The notes: a model not told the origin generated them from the sequence alone. A stretch of 64,000 nucleotides of DNA from CAVSEK01 sp963726975 (GCA_963726975.1 CAVSEK010000004.1:558001-622000); one strand, 5' to 3'; positions 1 to 8,984 are shown, numbered from the stretch's first letter. Numbers and translations are program-made.

Positions 1-2
1 TC

Positions 3-617
3 AACTACCCGACGACCTCCTGGGCCGACGTCGCCGCGATCGGCTGGCTCGTCGACGGCGCCGCGATCATGAACCAGGTGCCGCTTACCCGGTGCTCGTA
101 CGGCCCGTACGCCCGCGCGATGATCCGGGTCTGCAAGGAGGAGTCCTTCCACCAGCGGCAGGGCTTCGAGGCGATGTCGGTGCTGGCGAACGGCACGCCG
201 GCCCAGCGGCGGATGGCGCAGGACGCGCTGGACCGCTGGTGGTGGCCGTCGCTGATGATGTTCGGCCCGACCGACACCGACTCGCCCAACAGCGCCCGCT
301 CGATGGCCTGGGGCATCAAGCGCTTCAGCAACGACGAGCTGCGCCAGCGGTTCGTGGACGCCACCGTGCCGCAGGCCGAGCACCTGGGCCTCACCGTGCC
401 CGACCCCGACCTGCGCTGGGACGACGAGGCGGGGCACTACGCCTTCGGCGAGATCGACTGGAGCGAGTTCACCCGCGTCATGCAGGGCGACGGCCCGTGC
501 AACCGCGAGCGCCTGGCCCACCGCGTCGGCGCGCACGCCGAGGGCGCCTGGGTGCGCGAGGCGGCGCAGGCGTACGCCGACAAGCAGGAGCGGCGCGCGA
601 CCCCCGTCGCGGCGTGA
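3..617 (+). CDS. paaA: 1,2-phenylacetyl-CoA epoxidase catalytic subunit PaaA (5' truncated by window edge)
   Basis: PaaA is the di-iron catalytic subunit of the multicomponent monooxygenase that epoxidises the ring of phenylacetyl-CoA in the cytoplasm. Only the C-terminal 204 residues lie here, read from the first in-frame codon at position 3. They contain the family-typical stretch around NYPTTSWADV and a helix with CKEESFHQRQGFE, whose Glu-x2-His belongs to the di-iron site. The stop TGA overlaps the paaB start as GTGA, indicating translational coupling. The gene heads a paaABCDE block. The real start lies outside the window. Confidence 0.95.
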   Translation, partial: NYPTTSWADVAAIGWLVDGAAIMNQVPLTRCSYGPYARAMIRVCKEESFHQRQGFEAMSVLANGTPAQRRMAQDALDRWWWPSLMMFGPTDTDSPNSARSMAWGIKRFSNDELRQRFVDATVPQAEHLGLTVPDPDLRWDDEAGHYAFGEIDWSEFTRVMQGDGPCNRERLAHRVGAHAEGAWVREAAQAYADKQERRATPVAA

Positions 618-970
618 CCGACCACACCGCGGCCGGCGGGCACGGCGCCGTCCCGACCACCGGTGTCCCGAGCGACGAGAAGGGCGCCAAGCGCTCCCAG
701 CCGCTGTGGGAGGTCTTCGTGCGCAGCAAGCGGGGGCTCTCGCACACCCACGTCGGCAGCCTGCACGCGCCCGACGCGCACCTCGCGCTGCGCAACGCCC
801 GCGACGTCTACACCCGCCGGCAGGAGGGCGTGTCGATCTGGGTGGTCCGCGCGTCCGACGTCGTCGCGAGCAGCCCCGACGAGAAGGACGCCTTCTTCGA
901 CCCCGCCGGCGACAAGCCCTACCGGCACCCGACGTTCTACGACGTGCCGGAGGGGCTGACGCACCTGTGA
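614..970 (+). CDS. paaB: phenylacetyl-CoA epoxidase subunit PaaB
   Basis: Small subunit of 118 residues, the usual size for PaaB, which is required for assembly or activity of the PaaABCE epoxidase. The recognisable core is WEVFVRSKRGLSHTHVGSL, followed by a segment with ARDVYTRRQEGVSIWVV. The GTG start at 614 overlaps the paaA stop by four bases. A poorly conserved N-terminal tail of about 25 residues precedes the core. The stop overlaps the paaC GTG in the same way. Subunit identity rests on motif and position. Confidence 0.95.
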   Translation: MTDHTAAGGHGAVPTTGVPSDEKGAKRSQPLWEVFVRSKRGLSHTHVGSLHAPDAHLALRNARDVYTRRQEGVSIWVVRASDVVASSPDEKDAFFDPAGDKPYRHPTFYDVPEGLTHL

Positions 971-1761
971 CGCCGACCGACAGCCCGACCCAGGTCGACG
1001 CGGACGTCGCGGCGTACGCGCTCCGGCTCGGCGACGACGAGCTGGTCCTGGGCCAGCGGCTCGCCGAGTGGGCGGCCCGCAGCCCCCAGATCGAGGAGGA
1101 CGTCGCGCTGCTCAACCTCGCGCTGGACCACCTCGGCGCGGCGCGGCACCTGCTCACCCTCGCCGGTGAGCTGGCCGGGCCGGGTCCCGACGGGCGGGTG
1201 CGCACGGAGGACGACCTGGCGTTCCTGCGCGACGAACCGTTCTTCACCAACGCTCTGATCGTCGAGCTCGACGGGGGCGACTTCGGCCGGACGATCGTGC
1301 GCGCGCTGCTCGTCGCCGCCTACCAGCTGCCGCTGTGGCAGGCCTTGACGTCGAGCACCGCGCCGGGCATCGCCGGGGTCGCCGGCAAGTCGGTCAAGGA
1401 GGTCGCCTACCACCTCGACCACGCGCGCACCTGGGTCGTCCGGCTCGGCGACGGCACCGAGGAGTCGCACCGCCGGGTGCAGGCCGGCCTGGACGAGGTC
1501 TGGCCGTACGCCGCGGAGCTCTTCGAGCGCGACGACCTGCTGGACCGGCTGGTCGAGCGGGGCGTGGCGGCCGACCCGGCGCCGCTGGAGCGGGCCTGGC
1601 GGGCGACCGTCGAGGAGGTGCTCGCCGAGGCGACGCTGACGGTGCCGGAGACGTCGTGGCGGCCGACCGGCGGGCGCCGCGGCCAGCACACGACCGCCTT
1701 CGGCTACCTGCTCGCGGAGATGCAGCACCTGCACCGGTCGCACCCGGGAGCCCAGTGGTGA
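967..1761 (+). CDS. paaC: phenylacetyl-CoA epoxidase structural subunit PaaC
   Basis: PaaC is the catalytically inactive ferritin-like partner of PaaA. The 264-residue product has the expected helical pattern, with LAEWAARSPQIEEDVALLNL near residue 30 and KSVKEVAYHLDHARTWVVRL near 150. It ends with QHTTAFGYLLAEMQHLHRSH, the usual C-terminus. The GTG start at 967 overlaps the paaB stop. The next gene follows after a 13-bp gap. Length and order agree with actinobacterial paa operons. Confidence 0.95.
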   Translation: MTPTDSPTQVDADVAAYALRLGDDELVLGQRLAEWAARSPQIEEDVALLNLALDHLGAARHLLTLAGELAGPGPDGRVRTEDDLAFLRDEPFFTNALIVELDGGDFGRTIVRALLVAAYQLPLWQALTSSTAPGIAGVAGKSVKEVAYHLDHARTWVVRLGDGTEESHRRVQAGLDEVWPYAAELFERDDLLDRLVERGVAADPAPLERAWRATVEEVLAEATLTVPETSWRPTGGRRGQHTTAFGYLLAEMQHLHRSHPGAQW

Positions 1762-1774
1762 GGGGGGCGAGCTG

Positions 1775-2260
1775 GTGACCGCCGTCGACGAGGTGCGCGA
1801 CGTCCTCGCCGGGGTGACCGACCCGGAGATCCCGGTCATCACCATCGAGGACCTCGGGGTCCTGCGCGACGTCCGGGTCGACGGCCGCCACGTCACGGTG
1901 ACCATCACGCCGACCTACTCCGGCTGCCCCGCGATGGACGAGATCCGCTCCGACGTCGTGAGCGCGCTGGCCGGCGCCGGGTGGGACGACGTCGAGGTGC
2001 GTACGACCCTGTCGCCCGCGTGGACGACCGACTGGATGAGCGAGGCCGGCCGCGAGAAGCTCCGGGCGTACGGCATCGCCCCGCCCGAGCGCCGCTCGAC
2101 CGGCCCGGTCGCGGTCACCCTGGGCCGGCGGCCGGTCTGCCCGCAGTGCGGCTCGGCCGACACCGAGGAGCTGACCCGCTTCGCCTCGACGGCCTGCAAG
2201 TCGCTGTGGCGGTGCGTGTCGTGCCGGGAGCCGTTCGACCTGTTCAAGACCCACCGGTGA
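1775..2260 (+). CDS. paaD: PaaD, MIP18/DUF59-type Fe-S assembly factor of the phenylacetate pathway
   Basis: 161 residues. The N-terminal DUF59/MIP18 domain shows VTDPEIPVITIEDLGVLRDV and the conserved Cys in TYSGCPAMDE. The C-terminus carries a zinc-ribbon-like pair, CPQCGS and CVSC, as in PaaD proteins. PaaD is needed to mature the Fe-S cluster of the PaaE reductase. A GTG start at 1775 was chosen because upstream in-frame sequence belongs to paaC. The stop forms GTGA with the paaE start. Confidence 0.93.
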   Translation: MTAVDEVRDVLAGVTDPEIPVITIEDLGVLRDVRVDGRHVTVTITPTYSGCPAMDEIRSDVVSALAGAGWDDVEVRTTLSPAWTTDWMSEAGREKLRAYGIAPPERRSTGPVAVTLGRRPVCPQCGSADTEELTRFASTACKSLWRCVSCREPFDLFKTHR

Positions 2261-3346
2261 CCGCGACCCTGCCCGACGCCGCCGCCGAGGCCGGCTTCCT
2301 CCGGCTGCGGGTCGCCGCCGTCGACCCCCTGACCAGCGACTCGGTCGCCGTCACCTTCGCCGTGCCGCCCGAGCACGCCGAGACCTACCGCTTCTCCCCC
2401 GGCCAGCACCTCACGCTGCGCCGCGTCGTCGACGGGCAGGACCTGCGCCGCACGTACAGCGTCTGCGCGAGCGCCGCGGGCGGTCCGCTGCGGGTCGCGG
2501 TGAAGCGCCTGGAGGGCGGGGCGTTCTCCACCTGGGTCACCGACGCGCTGCAGCCGGGCGACGAGCTCGAGGTGGCGCCGCCGGGCGGCCGCTTCGGCCC
2601 GCGGCTCGACCCGTCGCGGGCGCTGCGCTACGGCCTGGTCGCCGCCGGCAGCGGCATCACGCCGGTGCTGTCGATCGCCGCGACCGTGCTCGACGTCGAG
2701 CCGGCCAGCGAGGTGGTCCTGGTCTACGGCAACCGGACGCAGCGCGACGTGATGTTCCTCGAGGAGCTGGCCGACCTCAAGGACCGCTTCCCCGAGCGGC
2801 TGCAGGTGCTGCACGTGCTGTCGCGCGAGGAGCAGGAGTCCGAGCTGCTGTCGGGGCGGATCGACCGCGACCGGCTCGAGCCGGCTGTTCGCGACGCTGC
2901 TGCCGGTCGAGGGCGTCGACGAGTGGTACCTGTGCGGGCCGTTCGGGATGGTCACGCAGGGGCGCGAGGCACTGCTCGCGGCCGGCGCGCCCGCCGACCG
3001 GGTGCACGTCGAGCTCTTCCACGCCGACGCGCCGCCGCCGCGGGTGCGCACCGCCGAGGCGGTCGGCGACGCCGCGACCGTCACGGTCGTGCTGCACGGG
3101 CGCAGCAGCACCCTGTCGGTCGAGCGGGACGGCCTACCGGTGCTGGACGCGGTGCTCGCGACCCGGCCCGACGCGCCGTACGCCTGCAAGGGCGGGGTCT
3201 GCGGCACCTGCCGGGCGCGGGTCGTCGAGGGGTCGGTCGAGATGGACGTCAACTACGCCCTCGAGCCCGACGAGCTCGCGGCCGGCGTCGTGCTCACCTG
3301 CCAGTCCCACCCGACCACCGACGTCGTCCGCCTGGAGTTCCTCTAG
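2257..3346 (+). CDS. paaE: phenylacetyl-CoA epoxidase reductase subunit PaaE (one apparent frameshift near 2881)
   Basis: PaaE passes electrons from NADPH through FAD and a plant-type [2Fe-2S] centre to PaaA. The first part has the flavin-binding RRTYSVCASA and the nucleotide-binding GLVAAGSGITPVLSIAATVL. The C-terminal ferredoxin domain has CKGGVCGTC plus a fourth Cys in LTCQSHP. Near 2881 the frame moves by one: removing one C in GAGCCGGCTG restores the expected RLFATLLPVE segment. The overall span of 1,090 bases fits one inserted base and a product of about 362 residues. Probably a sequence error, since both halves are fully conserved. Confidence 0.9.
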
Positions 3347-3385
3347 CGACCGGGTGGTCCGGCCGGCGCCGTCGTCGGCGTACCG

Positions 3386-3465
3386 GGTGGTGCCGGTGGT
3401 GCCGGCAGGACCGCCGGTGCCGCCGGTGCCGTCGGTGCCGGGTGCCGTCGGTGCCGTCGGTGACG
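3386..3465. repeat. degenerate 9-bp tandem repeat (GTCGGTGCC-like)
   Basis: About eight imperfect copies of a GTCGGTGCC/GCCGGTGCC unit lie between the paaE stop and the tRNA gene. There is no coding evidence. Some copies are shortened to 7 bp, so the array is not phased. It is the only low-complexity block in this intergenic region. Confidence 0.6.
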
Positions 3466-3546
3466 GTGCGGACGGTCCCGTCGACGGAGGAGTCGGTGCT
3501 GGTGGTGAGCCGGCTGTCGACAGGGCCGTGACGTGCGCCCTCGGTG

Positions 3547-3620
3547 GGCCGGCGGTCGGATTCGAACCGACGGCCTACCGATTACAAGTCGGTTGCGCTA
3601 CCGGGCTGCGCCACGCCGGC
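3547..3620 (-). tRNA. tRNA-Thr (anticodon UGU)
   Basis: Read on the minus strand, the sequence folds as a cloverleaf. The acceptor stem GCCGGCG pairs with CGCCGGC, the D arm contains AGCCCGGTA, and the anticodon stem is ACCGA/TCGGT with loop CTTGTAA, giving anticodon TGT. The T arm is GTCGG-TTCGAAT-CCGAC. The identity is assigned from the anticodon. The base after the acceptor stem reads as C, which is unusual for a discriminator, so the exact 3' end could shift by one base. Confidence 0.93.
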
Positions 3621-3772
3621 CGGGCGTGCCCGCCGAGCGTAGCGGCCGGTCTCGGGGAGACGCATGCGCACCGCACGGGTACGGCCAGCGCGTCGGGGTA
3701 GGGCGACCCGGGTCGGCGGTCCTGCCCCACCCCCCTGCGGCAGGGCCGCCGGCCCCGACGCCGGCAGGGCCC

Positions 3773-4633
3773 TCAGCCGGCGTCGGCGACCGCGCGCTCG
3801 CGCAGGTGGCCCTCGAGCTTCTTCTTCACGCGCTGCAGCGCGTTGTCGATCGACTTCACGTGCCGCTGCAGCCGCTCGGCGATCTCCTGGTAGCTCTTGC
3901 CCTCGACGTAGAGGCGCAGGACCTCGGTCTCGAGGTCGCTGAGGACCTCGTCGACGTGGCTCTGCAGCTTGCGGATCCGTTCCGCGCTGATCAGCAGGTC
4001 GGCGGGGTCGCACAGCGTGGAGGTGGGGAGCACGTCGGCGAGGTCGCGCTCGCCCTCGTCGTCGCCGGCGGACGGGCCGGAGAAGGACACGTAGTTGTTG
4101 AGCGGCCCGTGCTTCTGCCGGGTCGCGGACTTGACGGCGCTGATGATCTGCCGCGTGACGCACAGCTCGGCGAAGCCCCGGAACGAACTGCCGCGGTCGG
4201 GCTGGAAGTCGCGGACGGCCTTGTAGAGGCCGATCATGCCCTCCTGGACGACGTCCTCGCGGTCGGCGCCGACGAGGAAGTACGACCGGGCCCGCATGCG
4301 GGTGAAGGGCCGGTAGCGGGTCAGCAGCTCCGAGAGCGCGACCTCGTCGCCGGTGCGGGCGAGCACGACCAGCTGCTCGTCAGGCCGGTGCTCGACGACG
4401 ACGGAGCCGGACCGGGCGGCCCGGACCTCCCGGTCGAGCTCGAGCACGAGGTGCTCGGCCTCGTCGAGCTCGTTGCGCAGGTCGATGACGTCCGGCGGGG
4501 CGTCCTCGGTGATCTCGACGGTCTCGAGCAGCGCGAGCCGCTCGTCCTCGGGCAGCGCCGGCGGACGTCGGTCGTCGGCCGGCACACGCGTCGTCGCCGG
4601 GGTCGCGCGGGTGGTGGCGGGTCGCCGTCGCAC
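3773..4633 (-). CDS. sigH: Spo0H/SigH-type RNA polymerase sigma factor
   Basis: 286-residue sigma factor. Region 2 contains RARSYFLVGADREDVVQEG, then MIGLYKAVRDFQPDRGSSF and FAELCVTRQIISAVKSATRQ, close to the Bacillus sporulation sigma-H family. Region 4 near the end is LETEVLRLYVEGKSYQEIAE. An extra tail of about 70 residues precedes region 1.2, so it is longer than the roughly 218-residue Bacillus protein. The GTG start at 4633 has an excellent GAGGAGG ribosome site. A TACTGT (plus-strand ACAGTA, 4684-4689) is a possible -10 box. Its regulon cannot be told from the sequence. Confidence 0.9.
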   Translation of the reverse strand: MRRRPATTRATPATTRVPADDRRPPALPEDERLALLETVEITEDAPPDVIDLRNELDEAEHLVLELDREVRAARSGSVVVEHRPDEQLVVLARTGDEVALSELLTRYRPFTRMRARSYFLVGADREDVVQEGMIGLYKAVRDFQPDRGSSFRGFAELCVTRQIISAVKSATRQKHGPLNNYVSFSGPSAGDDEGERDLADVLPTSTLCDPADLLISAERIRKLQSHVDEVLSDLETEVLRLYVEGKSYQEIAERLQRHVKSIDNALQRVKKKLEGHLRERAVADAG

Positions 4634-4754
4634 AGAACCTCCTCGCCCCACCTGCACGCCCGGTCGGCACGCCGGTGGGGGGAACAGTAGGGCCGTCCGG
4701 CCCTGCGGTCCGGCGTTCGCCAGAAGCAGGCCCGCTGCCCGCCGGTGTGCGGGC

Positions 4755-4780
4755 GCAGCACCCCCGCCCGGGTGTGCTGC
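4755..4780 (-). terminator. hairpin after rlmB
   Basis: A 7-bp stem (GCAGCAC/GTGCTGC) with a further CCC/GGG pairing inside the loop lies just after the rlmB stop on the minus strand. No U-tract follows, which is normal in very GC-rich actinobacteria. Confidence 0.45.
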
Positions 4781-4790
4781 GGGACACAGT

Positions 4791-5804
4791 CTACGCCCGT
4801 CGTCTGCGGGCCACCTCGGCGAGGGCCACCGCTGCGGCGATGCCGGCGTTGAGGGACTCGGTGCCCGCGGCCATCGGGATCGAGACGGTGAGGTCGCACG
4901 ACGCCGCGACCAGCCGGCCCAGGCCCTCGCCCTCGCTGCCGACGACGAGCACCAGCGGGCTGACCGCGAGCTCGAGCTCGTCGAGCGTGGCGGCGCCGTC
5001 GGCGGCCAGCCCGGCGACGAACAGCCCGGCGTCCCGGTAGTCCTTGAGCGTCCGGGACAGGTTGGTGCAGCGCGCCACCGGCAGCCGGGCGGCCGCACCC
5101 GCGGAGGTGCGCCAGGCCGCGGCCGTCATGCCCGCGGCCCGGCGCTCGGGCACGAGCACGCCCTGCGCGCCGAACGCCGCGGCCGAGCGGACGACGGCGC
5201 CGAGGTTGCGCGGGTCGGTGACGCCGTCGAGCGCGACGAGCAGCGGCAGGTCGGCCTCGAGCGCCCGCGACAGCAGGTCGTCGGGGTGCAGGTACGTGTA
5301 GGGCGGCACCTGCAGCGCGATGCCCTGGTGGACGATGCCGCCGGTCATCTTGTCCAGCTGCGCGCGGGTCATCTCCAGCAGCGCCACCCCGGCCCGACCG
5401 GCCAGGGCGACGGCCTCGGTCATCCGCTCGTCCGGCGAGGTGCCGTGCGCGATGTACATCGCGGTGGCGGGCACCTTGGCGCGCAGCGCCTCGAGGACCG
5501 GGTTGCGCCCGACGACCGTCTCGGGCGCGTCGTCGGAGGTGCGCCGCGGCGTGCGGGGCGACCCGTCGGCCCGCGTCGACGCGGACCGCGGTGCGGCGCC
5601 GGAGGCGGACCGCTTCGCGGCGGCCGCGGCCTTGCGCGCCGCGGGGTGGTGCGGCCGCTCGGTCGCCTTGGGCGTGGGTCCGCGGCCCTCCAGGCGCCGC
5701 TTGCCCTGACCGCCGGACCCGACGGGCGCTCCCTTGCGGTGCGACCCGGACTTGCCGGCGCGACCGCCCTGGCCTCCTCCGCCGATGGGCTTGTCGCGGC
5801 TCAT
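4791..5804 (-). CDS. rlmB: TrmH/SpoU-family 23S rRNA 2'-O-methyltransferase RlmB
   Basis: 337-residue SPOUT methyltransferase predicted to methylate a guanosine ribose in 23S rRNA using SAM. After a basic, Gly/Lys-rich tail of about 100 residues comes the substrate-binding domain, starting VVGRNPVLEAL. The SPOUT knot follows with LVALDGVTDPRNLGAVVRSA, LVLVVGSEGEGLGRL and SIPMAAGTESLNAGIAAAVA, the three SpoU motifs. The ATG at 5804 overlaps the cysS stop as ATGA. The cysS-rlmB order is the usual actinobacterial one. Confidence 0.93.
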   Translation of the reverse strand: MSRDKPIGGGGQGGRAGKSGSHRKGAPVGSGGQGKRRLEGRGPTPKATERPHHPAARKAAAAAKRSASGAAPRSASTRADGSPRTPRRTSDDAPETVVGRNPVLEALRAKVPATAMYIAHGTSPDERMTEAVALAGRAGVALLEMTRAQLDKMTGGIVHQGIALQVPPYTYLHPDDLLSRALEADLPLLVALDGVTDPRNLGAVVRSAAAFGAQGVLVPERRAAGMTAAAWRTSAGAAARLPVARCTNLSRTLKDYRDAGLFVAGLAADGAATLDELELAVSPLVLVVGSEGEGLGRLVAASCDLTVSIPMAAGTESLNAGIAAAVALAEVARRRRA

Positions 5805-7210
5805 GCCAGCCTCCAGCGCACGCCGTCGGCGGCGTCCTCGAGCACGACGCCGGCCGCGGCCAGGCGGTCGCGGATGCCGTCCGCGGCGGCCCAGTCCTTG
5901 CGGGCCCGCGCGTCGGCGCGCGCCTCGGCGACCAGCGCGACGAGCTCCTGCACGACCGGCTCGAGCGCGCCGCCGGAGGAGCCCGGCCACTGCTCGACGG
6001 GGTCGAGGGCGAGCACGGTGAGCATCCGGCGGACGGTCTGCAGCGTCGCGGCGAGCGCGGGCAGCTCCCCGGCGGCGAGCAGCGCGTTGCCGGCGCGGAC
6101 CCCGGCGTGGACCACGGCGAGGGCCTGCGGCACGCCGAGGTCGTCGTCGAGCGCCGCGGCGAACTCCTCCCACGACGCCTTGCCGGTCGCCGGGTCGGGC
6201 TCGACCCCGGCGGTCGCCTCGCCGGCGCGGCGCACGAAGCCCTCGATGCGGCCGTACGCCGCCTGCGCCTCGGCGAGCACCCGGTCCGACCACTCCGTGC
6301 TGGAGCGGTAGTGCGCCGCCCCCAGCGCGTAGCGCACGACCTGCGGCGGGAACGCCGCGAGCGCGTCCGAGACGAGCACGCTGTTGCCCAGGCTCTTGCT
6401 CATCTTCTCGCCGCCCTCGGCGGTGACCAGGCCGTGGTGCAGCCAGGCCCGCGCGAAGCCGTGGCCGGCGGCGGTCGACTGCGCGACCTCGTTCTCGTGG
6501 TGCGGGAAGACCAGGTCGAGGCCCCCGGCGTGCAGGTCGAAGGTCTGGCCGAGGTAGGCCACCGCCATCGCCGAGCACTCGACGTGCCAGCCCGGCCGGC
6601 CCGGACCCCAGGGCGACGGCCAGCTCGGCTCGCCCTCCTTGGCCGCCTTCCACAGCGCGAAGTCCAGCGGGTCGCGCTTCTCGCCGCTGTGCCCGTGGGC
6701 GACCGCCTTCTCCGAGGCCCGCAGGGCGTCCGGGCTCTGCCCCGACAGGGCGCCGTACGACGGGACGCCGCGCACCGACAGGTAGACGTCGCCGCCGCTC
6801 TCGTACGCCCGCCCGTCGGCCACGAGCTGCTGCACCAGCGCGAGGATCTCGGGCAGGTGGCCGGTGACCCGCGGCTCGGCGGTCGGCGGCAGGCACTGCA
6901 CCGCGTCGTAGGCCCGGTCGAACGCCCGGGTGTTGCGGGTCGCCAGCGCCCACCAGGGCTCGTCCTCGTGGGCGGCGTCGTGGATGATCTTGTCGTCGAC
7001 GTCGGTGACGTTGCGGACGAAGACGACCTCGAGGCCGCTCGCGCGCAGCCAGCGGTGCAGGACGTCCAGGGCGACCGCGCTGCGCAGGTGGCCGACGTGC
7101 GGCGGCGCCTGCACGGTCGGGCCGCAGACGTAGACGCCCACGCGGCCGGGCACGAGCGGCTCGAGGGGCCGCACCTGCCGCGTGGCGGTGTCGTACAGGC
7201 GCAGGGTCAC
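5801..7210 (-). CDS. cysS: cysteinyl-tRNA synthetase
   Basis: 469-residue class I aminoacyl-tRNA synthetase charging tRNA-Cys. The HIGH-type signature appears in VCGPTVQAPPHVGHLRSAVA, the zinc ligands include Cys in HVECSAMAVA and His in FPHHENEVAQS, and the KMSKS loop is GGEKMSKSLGNS. Length fits the family. The GTG start at 7210 overlaps the ispF stop by four bases. It is distinct from the related mycothiol ligase MshC because of its full length and C-terminal anticodon domain. Confidence 0.95.
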   Translation of the reverse strand: MTLRLYDTATRQVRPLEPLVPGRVGVYVCGPTVQAPPHVGHLRSAVALDVLHRWLRASGLEVVFVRNVTDVDDKIIHDAAHEDEPWWALATRNTRAFDRAYDAVQCLPPTAEPRVTGHLPEILALVQQLVADGRAYESGGDVYLSVRGVPSYGALSGQSPDALRASEKAVAHGHSGEKRDPLDFALWKAAKEGEPSWPSPWGPGRPGWHVECSAMAVAYLGQTFDLHAGGLDLVFPHHENEVAQSTAAGHGFARAWLHHGLVTAEGGEKMSKSLGNSVLVSDALAAFPPQVVRYALGAAHYRSSTEWSDRVLAEAQAAYGRIEGFVRRAGEATAGVEPDPATGKASWEEFAAALDDDLGVPQALAVVHAGVRAGNALLAAGELPALAATLQTVRRMLTVLALDPVEQWPGSSGGALEPVVQELVALVAEARADARARKDWAAADGIRDRLAAAGVVLEDAADGVRWRLA

Positions 7211-7719
7211 CCGGACACGCTACTGGGGTCGCGCACCACCAGGGCCGTCGCGAGCGCGGCCAGGCCCTCCCGCCGGCCGGTCAGGCCGAGGCCGTCGGTC
7301 GTCGTCGCGGCCACCGACACCGGGGCGCCGACGGCGGCGGTCAGCGCGGCCTCGGCCTCGGCCCGGCGCCGGCCGACCCGGGGCCGCTCCCCGACCAGCT
7401 GCACCGCGACGTTGCCGACCACGAAGCCGGCCGCGGCGACCCGGCGGGCGGTCTCGCGCAGCAGCGCCTCGCCGGACGCCCCCGCCCACTCGGGCTCGGC
7501 GGTGCCGTAGTTGCTGCCCAGGTCGCCCAGGCCGGCGGCGGACAGCAGCGCGTCGCACGCGGCGTGGGCCGCGACGTCGCCGTCGGAGTGGCCGGCCAGG
7601 CCGTCCTCGCCCTCCCACAGCAGGCCGGCGACCCAGCAGGGCCGCCCCGGCTCGTACGGGTGGACGTCGACGCCCAGGCCGGTGCGCGGCAGGTGCGGGA
7701 CCGGCTCAGGCGCGCTCAC
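7207..7719 (-). CDS. ispF: 2-C-methyl-D-erythritol 2,4-cyclodiphosphate synthase
   Basis: 170-residue IspF, which forms the cyclic diphosphate of the MEP isoprenoid pathway. The metal-binding signature GLGVDVHPY is near residue 14, and HSDGDVAAHAACDALLSAAG carries the conserved His and Asp residues. The C-terminus has the TTTDGLGLTGRREGLAA segment. The GTG start at 7719 lies inside the end of ispD (14-bp overlap). Isoprenoid supply is also relevant to the UbiA-like gene nearby. Confidence 0.94.
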   Translation of the reverse strand: MSAPEPVPHLPRTGLGVDVHPYEPGRPCWVAGLLWEGEDGLAGHSDGDVAAHAACDALLSAAGLGDLGSNYGTAEPEWAGASGEALLRETARRVAAAGFVVGNVAVQLVGERPRVGRRRAEAEAALTAAVGAPVSVAATTTDGLGLTGRREGLAALATALVVRDPSSVSG

Positions 7720-8372
7720 GCAGCACCGCCTCGGCGAGCAGCAGGTCGACCGGACGGGTGATCTTGAACGCCTCCTCGTGGCCGGGCACGACGACGACCT
7801 CGCCGCCGACCGCCTCGACCATGCCGGCGTCGTCGGTGTGCAGCCCCGCGGCGCGGCTGTGCGCCTCGACGAGGAGCTCGCGGCGGAACCCCTGCGGCGT
7901 CTGGACCGCGCGCAGGTCGGCCCGCGAGACCGTCTCGACGACCCGGTCGCCGTCGACCCGCTTGACCGTGTCGTGCACCGGCAGCACCGGGACGACCGCA
8001 CCGGCGCCGCCGCGCAGCGCGTCGATGACGGCGCGGAACACCGCGGGCGGGGTGAGGCACCGCGCGGCGTCGTGCACGAGCACGAGCTCCGCGCCGGCGG
8101 GCAGCGCCGACAGCGCCGCGCACACCGAGTCGCTGCGCTCGGCGCCGCCGGGGACGACGACGACCTCGTACGCCGACAGCAGCGCCCGGACCTCGGCGAC
8201 CTCACCGGGCGGGGCGGCCACGGCGACCGGGCCGATGCCGGGCACCTCGCGCAGCCCGCGGACGGCGTGGAGCAGCAGCGGCTCGCCGGCCAGCGAGCGC
8301 AGCGCCTTGGGCGCCCCCGGGCCGAGCCGCACGCCCGAGCCCGGCGGCGGGGACGACGACGCCGACGCTCAT
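7706..8372 (-). CDS. ispD: 2-C-methyl-D-erythritol 4-phosphate cytidylyltransferase (frameshift near 8342)
   Basis: IspD transfers CMP from CTP to methylerythritol phosphate. The ATG at 8372 encodes MSVGVVVPAAG; the frame then shifts within a run of three G (minus strand), after which the expected GSGVRLGPGAPKALRSLAGE resumes. Downstream are VLVHDAARCLTPP, the QTPQGFRRELL segment and LHTDDAGMVEA. Removing one base gives about 221 residues, a normal size. The frameshift hits the invariant N-terminal Gly-rich nucleotide-binding loop of an essential enzyme, so a sequence error is likely. Confidence 0.9.
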
Positions 8373-8412
8373 GCCTGCTGGCCTTCCCCGTCGACCGGGC
8401 CCGGACGCACGA

Positions 8413-8453
8413 CGGCCCCGCGCCGCGCCCGGAGGGGCGGCCGAGCGGGGCCG
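8413..8453 (-). terminator. hairpin between carD and ispD
   Basis: A perfect 9-bp stem, CGGCCCCGC against GCGGGGCCG, has a 23-nt loop that can itself pair. It lies 18 bp past the carD stop on the minus strand, before the ispD start. It may attenuate or terminate carD transcription. There is no U-tract. Confidence 0.5.
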
Positions 8454-8471
8454 GTCGGGCGGCGCACCGGG

Positions 8472-8955
8472 CTAGGAGGCGAGGACCTCGTCGAGGATGG
8501 CCTCGGCCTTGTCCTCGTTGGTGCCCTCGGCGAGCGCGAGCTCGCTGACGAGGATCTGGCGGGCCTTGCTGAGCATGCGCTTCTCGCCGGCGGACAGGCC
8601 GCGCTCGCGGTCGCGCCGCCACAGGTCGCGCACGACCTCGCCGACCTTGTTGATGTCGCCGGAGGCGAGCTTCTCGAGGTTGGCCTTGTAGCGCCGCGAC
8701 CAGTTGGTCGGCTCCTCGACCGCCGGGGCGCGCAGCACCTCGAAGACCTTGTCGAGCCCGGCCTGCCCGACGACGTCGCGCACGCCCACGAACTCGGCGT
8801 TGTCGGCCGGGCACGCGGACCGTCAGGTCGCCCTGGGCGACCTTGAGGACCAGATAGATCTTCTCCTCGCCCTTGATGGTGCGGGTCTCGATGGCCTCGA
8901 TGAGCGCGGCCCCGTGGTGCGGGTAGACGACGGTCTCGCCGACCTGGAACGTCAT
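8472..8955 (-). CDS. carD: CarD-family RNA polymerase-binding regulator (frameshift near 8807)
   Basis: CarD binds the RNA polymerase beta subunit and stabilises open complexes at rRNA and other promoters. The N-terminus, FQVGETVVYPHHGAALIEAI, is the Tudor-like RNAP-binding module. The C-terminal helical part contains NWSRRYKANLEKLASGDINK and RDLWRRDRERGLSAGEKRM, including the Trp that contacts promoter DNA. At about 8807 a C run has one extra base; removing it restores RVPADNAEFVGVRDVV. The corrected length is 160 residues. CarD is essential in mycobacteria, so the break is probably an error. Confidence 0.92.
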
Positions 8956-8984
8956 GTGTGGTGTGGCCCCTCTCGCAGGAGACC

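Noticed and set aside
3386..3465. Repeat array as a CRISPR
   Set aside because: Units are 7-9 bp with no spacers, and no cas genes are present.
3354..3701. Plus-strand open frame over the repeat and tRNA region
   Set aside because: Composed of GGTGCC repeats and antisense tRNA sequence; no conserved protein.
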